From positions 1,922,001 to 1,986,000 of the forward strand of contig OZ244118.1 of the NCBI GenBank assembly GCA_965215765.1: a stretch of DNA of 64,000 nucleotides, written 5' to 3'. Shown in pieces: positions 47,464-58,869 of this stretch; within the stretch, counting starts at the first letter, position 1; each line of letters starts with the position of its first letter. Below the pieces are notes generated by a model. The model was not told the DNA's origin and made no database searches. It saw nothing but the letters and a program-made list of their open reading frames with translations. A program made the position numbers and the translations under genes. The DNA is from G965212025 sp965215765 (GTDB lineage: Bacteria > Pseudomonadota > Gammaproteobacteria > Poriferisulfidales > Oxydemutatoraceae).

Positions 47464-47636
47464 ACTGGCACCCACCACTCGCTAACCGGGCATGGCTCAC
47501 AGACACGTCTCTGAACCGAAGTCTGCTCACCAGACCTGGTTCCGACACGGATTCACTACGCCCTCCCCCGCTTGATGTCAAGAGAGCACTGAGACGAACT
47601 CCGTCCATCAGATGACCTTGGTGACATCTGTCGCTT

Positions 47637-49725
47637 CCCTGAGACTGAAAACCGGGGTCGCTCCTGTGCATAAGTTGGCCCGAACTTTGGTAATGATCCA
47701 TTAATGGGTGCTTTGTGTCGTACCGGGGATTTTTGGGATTAGGCTTTGTGGTCGTGTCACCAAGATTAAATGACGGGGCATCTGCTTTTTCGTTACTTCA
47801 CTTCGTTTTTGTTTTACGTTTCATGCCAAGAAGCTCCGAGTCCTGATTTACTTCCGAGTGTTCCTCCGAAATCGGGAATGGATTTCTAAATGCAAGTTGT
47901 CTTACACGTTCAAGAATTTTCATGATGGGGCGACCCATAATTTTGCATGCCGAATTCGGCAACATCATGTTTTCAACCAAAATTTCACACAATTCGGGCT
48001 TGTCAAGGTCACAATCAGTCTTATCATTATAAAGTTTTTGTAGGTACGATCCTGGGTTTTTCGCCGTCTTGCACGTTTTCACCTCTGCTTCGGTAAATTT
48101 GGCACGGTTCTTCACCCACTTGGTATAATCCTCCGTTAGCTTGTCATGGTTCTCGACCTGCCTGTCCATCGCAACTGCAATCTCGCTGCACGAAAAATTG
48201 TCGAACTCAAATGCTTTATTCCATATATGAATGTGATCTGGTTGCGTCACATAACGTTGATCGCTATAGGTAGATTTCGCTTTACGCGCCTCTTCTTCGA
48301 GTCTTCTCGCATAATTTTCATTGTCCAGAATAAGGAATGTAAGCGTTTGATGGGAATGTAGATAATCTATCAACCGAAAGATAGCCCTGAAACGATCTTT
48401 TTTGGTACCTGTTGCCACATTAACACCATGCAGATTGATAAGCTCGATACCATACTTCCCTGGATGTTTCTCATAAAAAGATTCAAATATTTTCTGTACT
48501 GCGTCCACCTCACTCTCGCCTTCGACAAAGAGTGAGAGTTTTGGCTGAGGATTGAGATTATAAAGATTGACTACGAACTCAAGATGGCGGAGAGGATCTT
48601 TTCGGACAGATAATTCTGGAACAAGTTTACTCGTATCCTTTCCAACCTCATTAGGTAGTGGTAGCACTTCCTCATATAAATCCTGATGTAAAAGACGAAG
48701 CATGTGTGCACCAGCTCGTAACGTTTCTGCCCTTAAAGCATCTCCTTTCAGTTTCAACCGTTTAGACACGGAGATGAACTGTGTAAGCTGGTACCAGTCA
48801 GCGAGCGGGTCGTCATGCTCTTGTATTCGCGCCAAGCATTCATAGGCAAAACGTAATTTTTTAGGAGTCAGATGAAACAGGCGTTCGGCGGTCTGTGGTT
48901 GCCACTGTTGCGCCTCTTCATACCAAGTTGATTTGAATTTTAAGTAATCATTACTTATGAAAGGAGCTGAACTATTGATCCACCTTTCTCGCATCTTTCT
49001 CTGATCGGTCTGCGTTATCGGGAAATATTTATTGGACACAAATTGACAAAGCAACTCTACACAGCGACTATGCTCATGTTCACGGAGCTCATCAGCTGAT
49101 TTCTTAACAGATTGCATCAAGCTTTCACCAAATTTGCACCAGTCAATATTTTTCTGTTCATCAATATCGAGACAAACATCCATTCCAATTAGGTTCGTTA
49201 GCACCTGAAGTACCATATAGAGGTAATAGATTTGGAAAATAGAGTAATAGCCCTCCTGCGTTCGATCCTCGTGATCGGGAACTTCATGTGCTAGAGGAAC
49301 ACCTGTCGTATCCCAAGCTCGTTCATTTTCAAACCAGTTATTGCGCGCTTGAACAGGAATATCAAATACTGGTGTGCCATTTTTGGAAGTTTTTACCCTG
49401 AAAATAGGAACAAAAAGACCAAGACGTTCAAGCCTTAAAAGACGCTTCCGATCAATAGATAGGCCACGGTCGCGACAGAACTAAACAAATCGATCAGTTG
49501 TCAACAATGGGCAAGCAATTACAGCACCGGTCTCTACAATCTTTCTTCCTGCGTTGGGAGGAATACTAAGCAGTGTGTCATTACATGACCCCGTTTGATT
49601 CTCCTTGGATTCCATCATCATCATTCCTCTGCTTAGTTTGGGGTGTATGGGTTTGGGTCACAGTTTACGGACACGCCTGAAAAGGTCAACCGTGACCGTG
49701 CAGGTATGTCATACAAAGAAGAAAT
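47637..49725. other. 2-kb cassette in unit 3
   Basis: Compared with units lacking it, sequence between ctgtcgctt and gaagaaattattcgcagg is replaced by this segment, and about 320 bp of the ordinary unit are missing. It contains the TOPRIM-like gene with short flanks. I see no terminal inverted repeats or transposase. Confidence 0.7.
47798..49624 (-). pseudogene. TOPRIM-domain protein, copy A, broken by one nonsense codon
   Basis: The reading frame would be 608 residues from four consecutive ATG codons (49624-49613), preceded by AGAGGA, to a TGA at 47798. A single in-frame TAG at 49483-49481 (codon 48) interrupts it; 472 codons from an internal start at 49216 remain open. The C-terminal half has PKLSLFVEGESEVDAVQKIF and TFLILDNENYARRLEEE, which fit the Glu and Asp-x-Glu pattern of OLD-type TOPRIM domains. 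Such proteins are often antiviral nucleases, but no partner ATPase is present. The copy in unit 7 has Gln at the TAG position. Confidence 0.7.
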
Positions 49726-50224
49726 TATTCGCAGGGGTATAGGCGAGGAGCGGTGCTTCGACAAATCAACAGATGTCACATTGAATCAAATTGGCGGGTA
49801 GCTGAGCACTAGACCCAATATGCCTGAACGTTGCTAAAGACATGAAAGGGATTTGGCGATTTAGCGCATGTCGGGTAATGGTCATGCCGAGATGGGAAAG
49901 TGGCTACGCTGATAGGGGAACCGAATCGAGTTATGAAGGAGCGCGATTGTCTGAAAGAGGCGGGAGCCTTTGCGAAGGAATAGAAATGAAGTTCAGTATG
50001 ACCAACCGTTAGTCGCGAAGTCTTCCCGATACATATAGTGTGCAAGCAATGACAAGCATCATGACTGGCGAGACCAAGGATTGAGCGGGCGGGAGTTTGC
50101 CAAACGCGCTATCAGCGGTCATCTGTTACTTGGGTTCCCTGGCCACGGCAGTTTCCGTCTCTTTGGCGACTGACTGCAAAACAATGACGAGACTGCCGCG
50201 TTGGCGGTCATACCCGGGAATAAG

Positions 50225-50725
50225 TCACAAAGCTGCAAAAAGTCCGCTCGCGAGGGCGCCAGATACCGCAACAATCGCTCCGCCTATAACAATAGTCCGT
50301 ATTTTCTTCGCGTTTAAACGGTCGTCGACCAAGGGCTGAATTTGTAGTGCTAGGTTATGGATTTCCTTGGATATGTTTTTGTTATCAGCAGCCGTTTGCT
50401 GCGCCAGATTTTTGTTCTCAGCAGCCATATTATCTATTCTCTCGGACAAGTTTTTGTTCTCAGCAGCCAGAGGCTGAATTTGCAGTGCCAGGTTTTTGTT
50501 CTCAGCAGCCATCTGCAGTGCCAGGTTTTTGTTCTCAGCAGCCATCTGCAGTGCCAGGTTTTTGTTCTCAGCAGCCGTTTGCTGCGCCAAGTTATGGATT
50601 TCCTTGGACAGATTATCGACTTTGGTGTTTATATCTGGAATAAACTCGTTCACACGATTGTCCAGAGCTGTCAAGCGCTCACCCAACGAGACCAATCTAC
50701 TTTGTACTTTGAATCTTTGTTCCAT
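50225..50725 (-). CDS. C-terminally anchored hendecad coiled-coil protein, copy 3
   Basis: A 166-residue variant with a different N-terminus, MEQRFKVQSRLVSLGER, without pentads. AAENKNLALQM occurs in tandem, then AAENKNLALQIQPL and AAENKNLSERIDNM. The VDDRLNAKK linker and membrane helix are the same as in all other copies. It is downstream of the first TOPRIM cassette. The partner, copy 7, has the same N-terminus but only 120 residues. Confidence 0.75.
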   Translation of the reverse strand: MEQRFKVQSRLVSLGERLTALDNRVNEFIPDINTKVDNLSKEIHNLAQQTAAENKNLALQMAAENKNLALQMAAENKNLALQIQPLAAENKNLSERIDNMAAENKNLAQQTAADNKNISKEIHNLALQIQPLVDDRLNAKKIRTIVIGGAIVAVSGALASGLFAAL

Positions 50726-51126
50726 TTATTCTCTCCTCTTGGTAGATTAACAATCTGGGGTGAACATTCTACAATGATTTCACCTCCGCTGTGCAACTGG
50801 TCAGAGCAATTAAAAGCATGGACAGCACTGCTAGCTGAACCGGATCACAAGATCCTGAGTTCGGCCACCTGACTGCGCCACGCAGAGATGCGGAAAACTG
50901 ACTACCTGCACACGGTGGAGTCTGTTAAAAGATGAATTCCCATAGTCGTGAAACTGTCTAAATGGGCTATTCTGAAGCACAGGCGGTCTTGAGTGCTAGT
51001 CAAAGCAGGATGTGAACTTCCTTGGTTTGGTGTGTGCCACTGCAAGGTATTTGTGTTTTAGATAAATGGCGGGATGGCCAGCAGTGCTGGTGCTGAAAGC
51101 AGATTTTGCATGAAGGTTCAGGCCGT

Positions 51127-51657
51127 ATGGCAAAACTGTCGGTCGTCATCATTACCGAGAATGAGGAGAAGTTCATCGCTGATGCCGCTAACTGCACCAG
51201 TTTCGCCGATGAGGTGTTGGCGGTGGATTGTGTCCCTACTGGCAAAACGTGCGACATCGCAGAAGAGCTCGGTGCCAGGGTCGCGCATCAGGGTTGGCTG
51301 GGTTTCTGAGTGCCTGAAAACAAGGCTGTTAAGCTTGCCCGCAATGACTGGGTGTTCGTGCTGAAAGTAAACGAGAGGATAACGTCTGAACTGCAAGCTG
51401 AAATCCTCTCAACTCTGCTAAACCCATCGTCTGCTGTCTACTCGGCGGCAGTGTTGAGCCGTTACTTCGACAAAGACGCCGTAGACCACGGTCTTTACCC
51501 AGGCTACTCGCTGCGCTTGTTCAATCGCCAACATGGCAAATTCATCAACAATTCGCGTCAACGCCTGCCAAGCAAGGACATCACTAATGAACATGACGAC
51601 AGCAGGCACTGCAAGCCAACCCTGAACCGAGGCTCAACAACACTTTCGGCGCAATAA
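51127..51657 (+). pseudogene. WaaE-like GT2, decayed copy 4 (one in-frame stop)
   Basis: This is the best preserved copy. From the ATG (MAKLSVVIITENEEKFIAD) the frame is open to GARVAHQGWLGF, where a TGA (51307-51309) interrupts. It then continues in the same frame, VPENKAVKLARNDWVFVLKV, to 51657. The last 40 codons lose likeness to WaaE, and it is about 80 residues shorter than that family. Confidence 0.8.
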
Positions 51658-52460
51658 ACTGGCACCCTCCACTCGCTAACGGGGCATGGCTCACAGACGC
51701 GTCTCTGAACCGAAGTCTGCTCACCAGACCTGGTTCCGACACGGATTCACCACGCCCTCCCCCGCTTGATGTCAAGAGAGCACTGAGACGAACTCCGTCC
51801 TTCAGATGACCTAGGTGACATCTGTCGCTTGCCCGATGGCAAGTCCAAAGTGCCTATACTGAAAACAGATTTTGCATGAAGGTTTAGTCCGTATGTCCCG
51901 GCTGTCGGTCATCGTCATGACCGAGCAGGTCTGTGGCGGCTAGCATCGGTCGAAGAAATTATTCGCAGGGGTCTAGGCGAGGAACGGTGGCTCCGACAAA
52001 TCAACAGGTGTCACATTGAAACAAATTGGTGAGTAGCTGAGCGCTAGTTCCAATATGCCTGAACGTTGCTAAAGACATGAAATGGATTTAGCGATTTAGC
52101 GCGTGTCGGGTAATGGTCATGCCGGGATGGGAAAGTGGCTACGCTGAAAGGAGAACCGAATCGGGTTATGAAGGAGCACGATTGTCTGAAAGAGGCGGGA
52201 GCCTTTGCGAAGGGGTCGAAACGGAGTTCAGTATGACCAACCGTTAGTCGCGAAGCCTTCCCGATACATATAGTGTGCAAGCAATGACAAGTATCATGAC
52301 TGGCGAGACCAAGGATTGAGTGGGCGGGAGTTTGCCAAACGCGCTATCAGCGGTCATCTATTACTTGGGAACCCTGGCCACGGCAGTTTCCGTCTCATTG
52401 GCGACTGGCTGCAAAACAACGACAAGACTGCCGCGTTGGCACTTCATGTCCGGGAATAAG

Positions 52461-53015
52461 TTACAAAGCTGCAAAAAGTCCGCTCGCGAGGGCACCAGAT
52501 ACCGCAACAATCGCTCCGCCTATAACAATAGTCCGTATTTTCTTCGCGTTTAAACGGTCGTCGACTAAGGGCTGAATTTGCAGTACAAATTTATCCATTC
52601 TCTCGGACAAGTTTTTGTTACCAGCGGCCATCTGTCGCTCCAAGTTTTTGTTATCAGCGGACATCTGCCGCTCCAAGTTTTTGTTATCAGCGGACATCTG
52701 CCGCTTCAAGTTTTTGTTCTCAGCGGACATCTGACGCTCCAAGTTATGGATTTCCTTGGATATGTTTTTGTTCTCAGCAGCCATATTATCCATTCTCTCG
52801 GACAAGTTTTTGTTCTCAGCAGTCATCTGTCGCTCCAGGTTTTTGTTCTCAGCAGCCAGAGGCTGAATTTGCAGCTCCAGCCTATGAACTCCCTCGGACA
52901 GGTTATCGACTTTGGTGTTTATATCTGGAATAAACTCGTTCACACGGTTGTCCAGAGCTGTCAAGCGCTCACCCAGCGAGACCAGGCTACTTCGTACTTT
53001 GAAACTTTGTTTCAT
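52461..53015 (-). CDS. C-terminally anchored hendecad coiled-coil protein, copy 4
   Basis: A 184-residue variant with a third N-terminus, MKQSFKVRSSLVSLGER. The repeats are of the LERQMSAENKN and LERQMSADNKN kind rather than LALQM. MDKFVLQIQPL precedes the common linker and membrane helix. Its partner, copy 8, is shorter by exactly one 11-residue repeat. Confidence 0.75.
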   Translation of the reverse strand: MKQSFKVRSSLVSLGERLTALDNRVNEFIPDINTKVDNLSEGVHRLELQIQPLAAENKNLERQMTAENKNLSERMDNMAAENKNISKEIHNLERQMSAENKNLKRQMSADNKNLERQMSADNKNLERQMAAGNKNLSERMDKFVLQIQPLVDDRLNAKKIRTIVIGGAIVAVSGALASGLFAAL

Positions 53016-53417
53016 TTATTCTCTCCTCTTGGTAGATTAACAACCTGGGGTGCTTATTCTACAATGATTTCACCCCCGCTGTGCAACTGGTCAGAGCAAT
53101 CAAAAGCATGAACAGCACTGCTTACCTGAACCCAGGACGCAAGATCCTGAATTCAGCCACCAGACTGGCCACCCAGAGATGCAAAAAACTGGCTACCTGC
53201 ACGCTGATGGAGTCTGTTAAAAGATGAATTCCCATAGTCGTGAAACTGTCTAAATGGGCTATTCTGAAGCACAGGCGGTCTTGAGTGCCAGTCAAAGCAG
53301 GATGTGAACTTCCTTGGTTTGGCGTGTGCTACTGCAAGGTATTTGTGTTTGGAAAAATAGCGGGGTGGCCAGCAGTGCTGGTGCTGAAAGCAGATTTTGC
53401 ATGAAGGTTCAGGTCGT

Positions 53418-53946
53418 ATGGCAAAACTGTCGGTTGTCATCAATACCGAGAATGGTGAGAAGTTAGTCGCGATGCCATGAACTGCGACAGTTTCGCCGAT
53501 GAGGTGTTGGCGGTGGATTGTGTCCCTACTGGCAAAACGTGCGACATCGCAGAAGAGCTCGGTGCCAGGGTCTCGCGTCTGGGTTGGCCGGGTTCCGGGA
53601 CACTAAAGAACAAGGTGGTTAAGCTTGCCCGCAATGACCAGATGTTCGTACTGAAAGTAAACGAAAGAATAACGTCTGAACGCAAGCTGAAATCCTCTCA
53701 ACTCTGCTAAACCCATCGTCTGCTGTCTACTCGGCGACAGTGTTGAGCCGTTACTTCGACAAAGACGCCGTAGACCACGGTCTTTACCCAGGCTACTCGC
53801 TGCGCTTGTTCAATCGCCAACATGGCAAATTCATCAACAATTCGCGCCAACGCCTGCCAAGCAAGGACATCACTAATGAACATGACGACAGCAGGCACTG
53901 CAAGCCAACCCTGAACCGAGGCTCAACAACACTTTCGGCGCAATAA
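53418..53946 (+). pseudogene. WaaE-like GT2, decayed copy 5
   Basis: ATG start type (MAKLSVVINTENGEKLV), then a frameshift before MNCDSFADEVLAVDCV, and the one-base deletion in ctgaacgcaagctg. The 3' part is like the other copies. Confidence 0.8.
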
Positions 53947-54749
53947 ACTGGCACCCTCCACTCGCTACGGGGCATGGCTCACAGACGCGTCTCTGAACCG
54001 AAGTCTGCTCACCAGACCTGGTTCCGACACGGATTCACCACGCCCTCCCCCGCTTGATGTCAAGAGAGCACTGAGACAAACTCCGTCCTTCAGATGACCT
54101 AGGTGACATCTGTCGCTTGCCCGATGGCAAGTCCATAGTGCCTATACTGAAAGCAGATTTTGCATGAAGGTTCAGTCCGTATGTCCCGGCTGTCGGTCAT
54201 CGTCATGACCGAGCAGGTCTGTGGCGGCTAGCATCGGTCGAAGAAATTATTCGCAGGGGTCTAGGCGAGGAACGGTGGCTCCGACAAATCAACAGATGTC
54301 ACATTGAAACAAATTGGTGAGTAGCTGAGCGCTAGTTCCAATATGCCTGAACGTTGCTAAAGACATGAAATGGATTTAGCGATTTGGCGCGTGTCGGGTA
54401 ATGGTCATGCCGGGATGGGAAAGTGGCTACGCTGAAAGGAGAACCGAATCGGGTTATGAAGGAGCGCGATTGTCTGAAAGAGGCGGGAGCCTTTGCGAAG
54501 GGGTCGAAGCGAAGTTCAGCATGACCAACCGTTAGTCGCGAAGCCTTCCCGATACATATAGTGTGCAAGCAATGACAATTATCATGACTGGCGAGACCAA
54601 GGATTGAGCGAGCGGGAGTTTGCCAAAACGCGCTATCAGCGGTCATCTATTACTTGGGAACCCTGGCCACGGCAGTTTCCATCTCTTTGGCGACTGGCTG
54701 CAAAACAACGACGAGACTGCCGCGTTGGAGCTTCATGTCCGGGAATAGG

Positions 54750-55280
54750 TCACAAAGCTGCAAAAAGTCCGCTCGCTAGGGCACCAGATACTGCAACAAT
54801 CGCTCCGCCCATAACAATAGTCCGTATTTTCTTCGCGTTTAAACGGTCGTCGACCAAGGGCTGAATTTGTAGCGACAGGTTTTTGTTCTCAGTAGCCATC
54901 TGCAGCGCTAATTTTTTGTTCTCAGCGGACATCTGTCGCTCCAAGTTATGGATTTCCTTGGATATGTTTTTGTTCTCAGCAGCCGTTTGCTGCGCCAGAT
55001 TTTTGTTCTCAGCAGCCATATTATCCATTCTCTCGGACAAGTTTTTGTTCTCAGCAGCCATCTGTAGTGCCAGGTTTTTGTTCTCAGCAGCCAGAGGCTG
55101 AATTTGCAACTCCAGCCTATGAACTCCCTCGGACAGGTTGCCGACTTTGGTGTTTATATCTGGAATAAACTCGTTCACACGATTGTCCAGAGCTGTCAAG
55201 CGCTCACCCAGCGAGACCAGTCTACTTTGTATTTCAGAACTTTGTATTTCAGAGCTTTGTATTTCAGAACTTTGTTCCAT
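54750..55280 (-). CDS. C-terminally anchored hendecad coiled-coil protein, copy 5
   Basis: A 176-residue protein that equals copy 1 except for three SSEIQ pentads where copy 1 has four, and a few substitutions (ATENKNL, IVMGGAI). This pairs it with copy 1 in the 11-kb period. Ribosome-binding site and membrane helix are intact. Confidence 0.75.
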   Translation of the reverse strand: MEQSSEIQSSEIQSSEIQSRLVSLGERLTALDNRVNEFIPDINTKVGNLSEGVHRLELQIQPLAAENKNLALQMAAENKNLSERMDNMAAENKNLAQQTAAENKNISKEIHNLERQMSAENKKLALQMATENKNLSLQIQPLVDDRLNAKKIRTIVMGGAIVAVSGALASGLFAAL

Positions 55281-55639
55281 TTATTCTCTCCTCTTGGTAG
55301 ATTAACAATCTGGGGTGAACATTCTACAATGATTTCACCTCCGCTGTGCAACTGGTCAGAGCAATTAAAAGCATGGACAGCACTGCTAGCTGAACCCAGG
55401 ACGCAAGATCCTGAATTCAGCTAGCAGACTGGCCACCCAGAGATGCAAAAAACTGGCTACCTGCACGCTGATGGAGTCTGTTAAAAGATGAATTCCCATA
55501 GTCGTGAAACTGTCTAAATGGGCTATTCTGAAGCACAAGCGGTCTTGAGTGCCAATCAATGCAGACTGTGAACTGTCTTGGTTTGCGTGTGCCACTGCAA
55601 GGTATTCGTGTTTGGAAAAATAGCGGGATGGACAACAGT

Positions 55640-55668
55640 GCTGGTGCTGGTGCTGGTGCTGGTGCTGA
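55640..55668. repeat. GCTGGT hexamer run
   Basis: About four GCTGGT units lie in the leader of WaaE-like copy 6, where the other copies have one. It is a recent slippage expansion. Confidence 0.75.
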
Positions 55669-55697
55669 AGCAGATTTTGCATGAAGGTTCAGGTCGT

Positions 55698-56227
55698 ATG
55701 GCAAAACTGTCGGTCGTCATCATTACCGAGAATGAGGAGAAATTCATCGCTGATGCCGTGAACTGCGTCAGTTTCGCCGATGAGGTGTTGGTGGTGGATT
55801 GTGGCTCTACTGACAAAACGTGCGACATCGCAGAAGAGCTCGGTGCCAGGGTCGCGCATCAGGGTTGGCTGGGTTTCTGAGTGCCTGAAAACAAGGCTGT
55901 TAAGCTTGCCCACAATGACCAGGTGTTCGTACTGAAAGTAAACGAAAAAATAACGTCTGAACGCAAGCTGAAATCCTCTCAACTCTGCAGGACCCATCGT
56001 CTGCTGTCTACTCGGCGGCAGTGTTGAGCCGTTACTTCGACAAAGACGCCGTAGACCACGGTCTTTACCCAGGCTACTCGCTGCGCTTGTTCAATCGCCA
56101 ACATGGTAAATTCATCAACAATTCGCGCCAACGCCTGCCAAGCAAGGACATCACTAATGAACATGACGACAGCAGGCACTGCAAGCCAACCCTGAACCGA
56201 GGCTCAACAACACTTTCGGCGCAATAA
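55698..56227 (+). pseudogene. WaaE-like GT2, decayed copy 6
   Basis: The first 60 codons are well preserved (FADEVLVVDCGSTDKTCDIA). The same TGA as in copy 4 follows GWLGF, and the ctgaacgcaagctg deletion shifts the frame further on. Confidence 0.8.
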
Positions 56228-57029
56228 ACTGGCACCCTCCACTCGCTAACGGGGCATGGCTCACAGACGCGTCTCTGAACCGAAGTCTGCTCACCAGACC
56301 TGGTTCCGACACGGATTCACCACGCCCTCCCCTGCTTGATGTCAAGAGAGCACTGAGACGAACTCCGTCCTTCAGATGACCTAGGTGACATCTGTCGCTT
56401 GCCCGATGGCAAGTCCAAAGTGCCTATACTGAAAACAGATTTTGCATGAAGGTTCAGTCCGTATGTCCAAGCTGTCGGTCATCGTCATGACCGAGCAGGT
56501 CTGTGGCGGCTAGCATCGGTCGAAGAAATTATTCGCAGGGGTCTAGGCGAGGAACGGTGGCTCCGACAAATCAACAGATGTCACATTGAAACAAATTGGT
56601 GAGTAGCTGAGCACTAGTTCCAATATGCCTGAACGTTGCTAAAGACATGAAAGGGATTTAGCGATTTGGCGCATGTCGGGTAATGGTCATGCCGGGATGG
56701 GAAAGTGGCTACGCTGAAAGGAGAACCGAATCGAGTTATGAAGGAGCGCGACTGTCTGAAAGAGGCGGGAGCCTTTGCGAACGGATAGAAATAAAGTTCA
56801 GTATGACCAACCGTTAGTCGCGAAGCCTTCCCGATACATATAGTGTGCAAGCAATGACAAGTATCATGACTGGCGAGACCAAGGATTGAGCGGGCGGGAG
56901 TTTGCCAAACGCGCTATCAGCGGTCATCTATTACTTGGGAACCCTGGCCACGGCAGTTTCCGTTTCTTTGGCGACTAACTGCAAAACAACGACAAGACTG
57001 CCGCGTTGGCGGTCATACCCGGGAATAAG

Positions 57030-57611
57030 TCACAAAGCTGCAAAAAGTCCGCTCGCGAGGGCACCAGATACCGCAACAATCGCTCCGCCTATAACAATAG
57101 TCCGTATTTTCTTAGCGTTTAAACGGTCGTCGACCAAGGGCTGAATTTGTAGCGACAGGTTTTTGTTCTCAGCAGCCATCTGCAGCGCTAATTTTTTGTT
57201 CTCAGCAGCCACCTGCAGTGCCAAGTTTTTGTTCTCAGCGGCCATCTGTCGCTCCAAGTTTTTGTTCTCAGCGGACATCTGTCGCTCCAAGTTATGGATT
57301 TCCTTGGATATGTTTTTGTTATCAGCAGCCGTTTGCTGCGCCAGATTTTTGTTATCAGCAGCCATATTATCCATTCTCTCGGATAAGTTTTTGTTTTCAG
57401 CAGCCATCTGTAGTGCCAGGTTTTTGTTCTCAGCAGCCAGAGGCTGAATTTGCAACTCCAGCCTATGAACTCCCTCGGACAGGTTACCGACTTTGGTGTT
57501 TATATCTGGAATAAACTCGTTCACACGATTGTCCAGAGCTGTCAAGCACTCACCCAGCGAGACCAGTCTACTTTGTATTTCAGAACTTTGTATTTCAGAA
57601 CTTTGTTCCAT
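57030..57611 (-). CDS. C-terminally anchored hendecad coiled-coil protein, copy 6
   Basis: The longest copy at 193 residues. It has two pentads and eight or so repeat blocks, with AADNKNLAQQTAADNKN and extra LERQMAAENKNLALQVAAEN blocks. Relative to copy 2 it lost two pentads (-10) and gained two 11-residue repeats (+22), net +12. Everything else is shared. Confidence 0.75.
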   Translation of the reverse strand: MEQSSEIQSSEIQSRLVSLGECLTALDNRVNEFIPDINTKVGNLSEGVHRLELQIQPLAAENKNLALQMAAENKNLSERMDNMAADNKNLAQQTAADNKNISKEIHNLERQMSAENKNLERQMAAENKNLALQVAAENKKLALQMAAENKNLSLQIQPLVDDRLNAKKIRTIVIGGAIVAVSGALASGLFAAL

Positions 57612-58008
57612 TTATTCTCCCCTCTTGGTAGATTAACAACCTGGGGTGCTCATTCTACAATGATTTCACCCCAGCTGTGCAACTGGTCAGAGCAATTAAA
57701 AGCATGGGCAGCACTGCTAGCTGAACCCAGGACGCAAGATCCTGAATTCAGCCACCAGACTGGCCACCCAGAGATGCAAAAAACTGGCTACCTGCACGCT
57801 GATGGAGTCTGTTAAAAGATGAATTCCCATAGTCGTGAAACTGTCTAAATGGGCTATTCTGAAGCACAGGCGGTCTTGAGTGCCAATCAATGCAGACTGT
57901 GAACTGTCTTGGTTTGCGTGTGCCAATCAAGGTATTTGTGTTAGTAAAATGGCGGGGTGGCCAGCTTACTGGTAATGAAGGCAGGTTTTGCATGGAAGTT
58001 CAAATCGT

Positions 58009-58536
58009 ATAAACAAGCTGTCGGTCATCATCAACACCGAAGATGATGAAAAGTTCATCGCTGGTGCCGTGGACTGCGCCAGTTTCGCCGATGAAGTGTT
58101 AGTGGTGGATTGTAACTCCGCTGACAAAACGCGCGGTAATGCAGAAGAGCTCGGCACCTGGGGTCGCTCAGGGTTGGCCGGGTTCCGGGACACTAAAGAG
58201 CAAGGCGGTTAAGCTTGCCCACAATGACCGGGTGTTCGTACTGAAAGTAAACGAAAGAATAACGTCTGAACGCAAGCTGAAACCATCGCCACACTGCTAA
58301 ACCCATCGTCTGCTGTCTACTCGGCGGAAGGGTTGAGCCGTTACTTCGACAAAGACGCCGTAGACCACTGCCTTTACCCAGGCTACTCGCTGCGCTTGTT
58401 CAATCGCCAACATGGCAAATTCATCAACAATTCGCGCCAACGCCTGCCAAGCAAGGACATCACTAATGAACATGACGACAGCAGGCACTGCAAGCCAACC
58501 CTGAACCGAGGCTCAACAACACTTTCGGCGCAATAA
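58009..58536 (+). pseudogene. WaaE-like GT2, decayed copy 7
   Basis: ATA start type, like copies 2 and 3, with frameshifts at GTWGRSGLAGF and at ctgaacgcaagctg. It precedes the second TOPRIM cassette, as copy 3 precedes the first. Confidence 0.8.
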
Positions 58537-58869
58537 ACTGGCACCCTCCACTCGCTAACGGGGCATGGCTCACAGACACGTCTCTGAACCGAAGTCTGCG
58601 CACCAGACCTGGTTCCGACACGGATTAACCCGCCCTCCCCCGCTTGATGTCAAGAGAGCACTGAGACGAACCCTGTCCTTCAGATAATCATGGTGACATC
58701 TGTCGCTTCCCTGAGACTGAAAACCGGGGTCGCTCCTGTGCATAAGTTGGCCCGAACTTTGGTAATGATCCATTAATGGGTGCTTTGTGTCGTACCGGGG
58801 ATTTTTGGGATTAGGCTTTGTGGTCGTGTCACCAAGATTAAATGACGGGGCATCTGCTTTTTCGTTACT

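Noticed and set aside
47637..49725. TOPRIM cassette as an insertion sequence or transposon
   Set aside because: There is no transposase, no terminal inverted repeat and no obvious target-site duplication, and the second copy is explained by doubling of the 11-kb block.
50097..50339. An 80-codon plus-strand frame (MPNALSAVICYLGSLATAVS) with a hydrophobic start and Cys, like a lipoprotein
   Set aside because: The lipobox is poor, and the second half is the antisense of the coiled-coil gene's membrane helix. It is probably a shadow frame.
51127..51657. TGA read as Trp or selenocysteine in WaaE-like copy 4
   Set aside because: Other genes here end in TGA (tilS, ispD, rnhB), no selenocysteine-type context is visible, and sister copies have other lesions, so plain decay is simpler.
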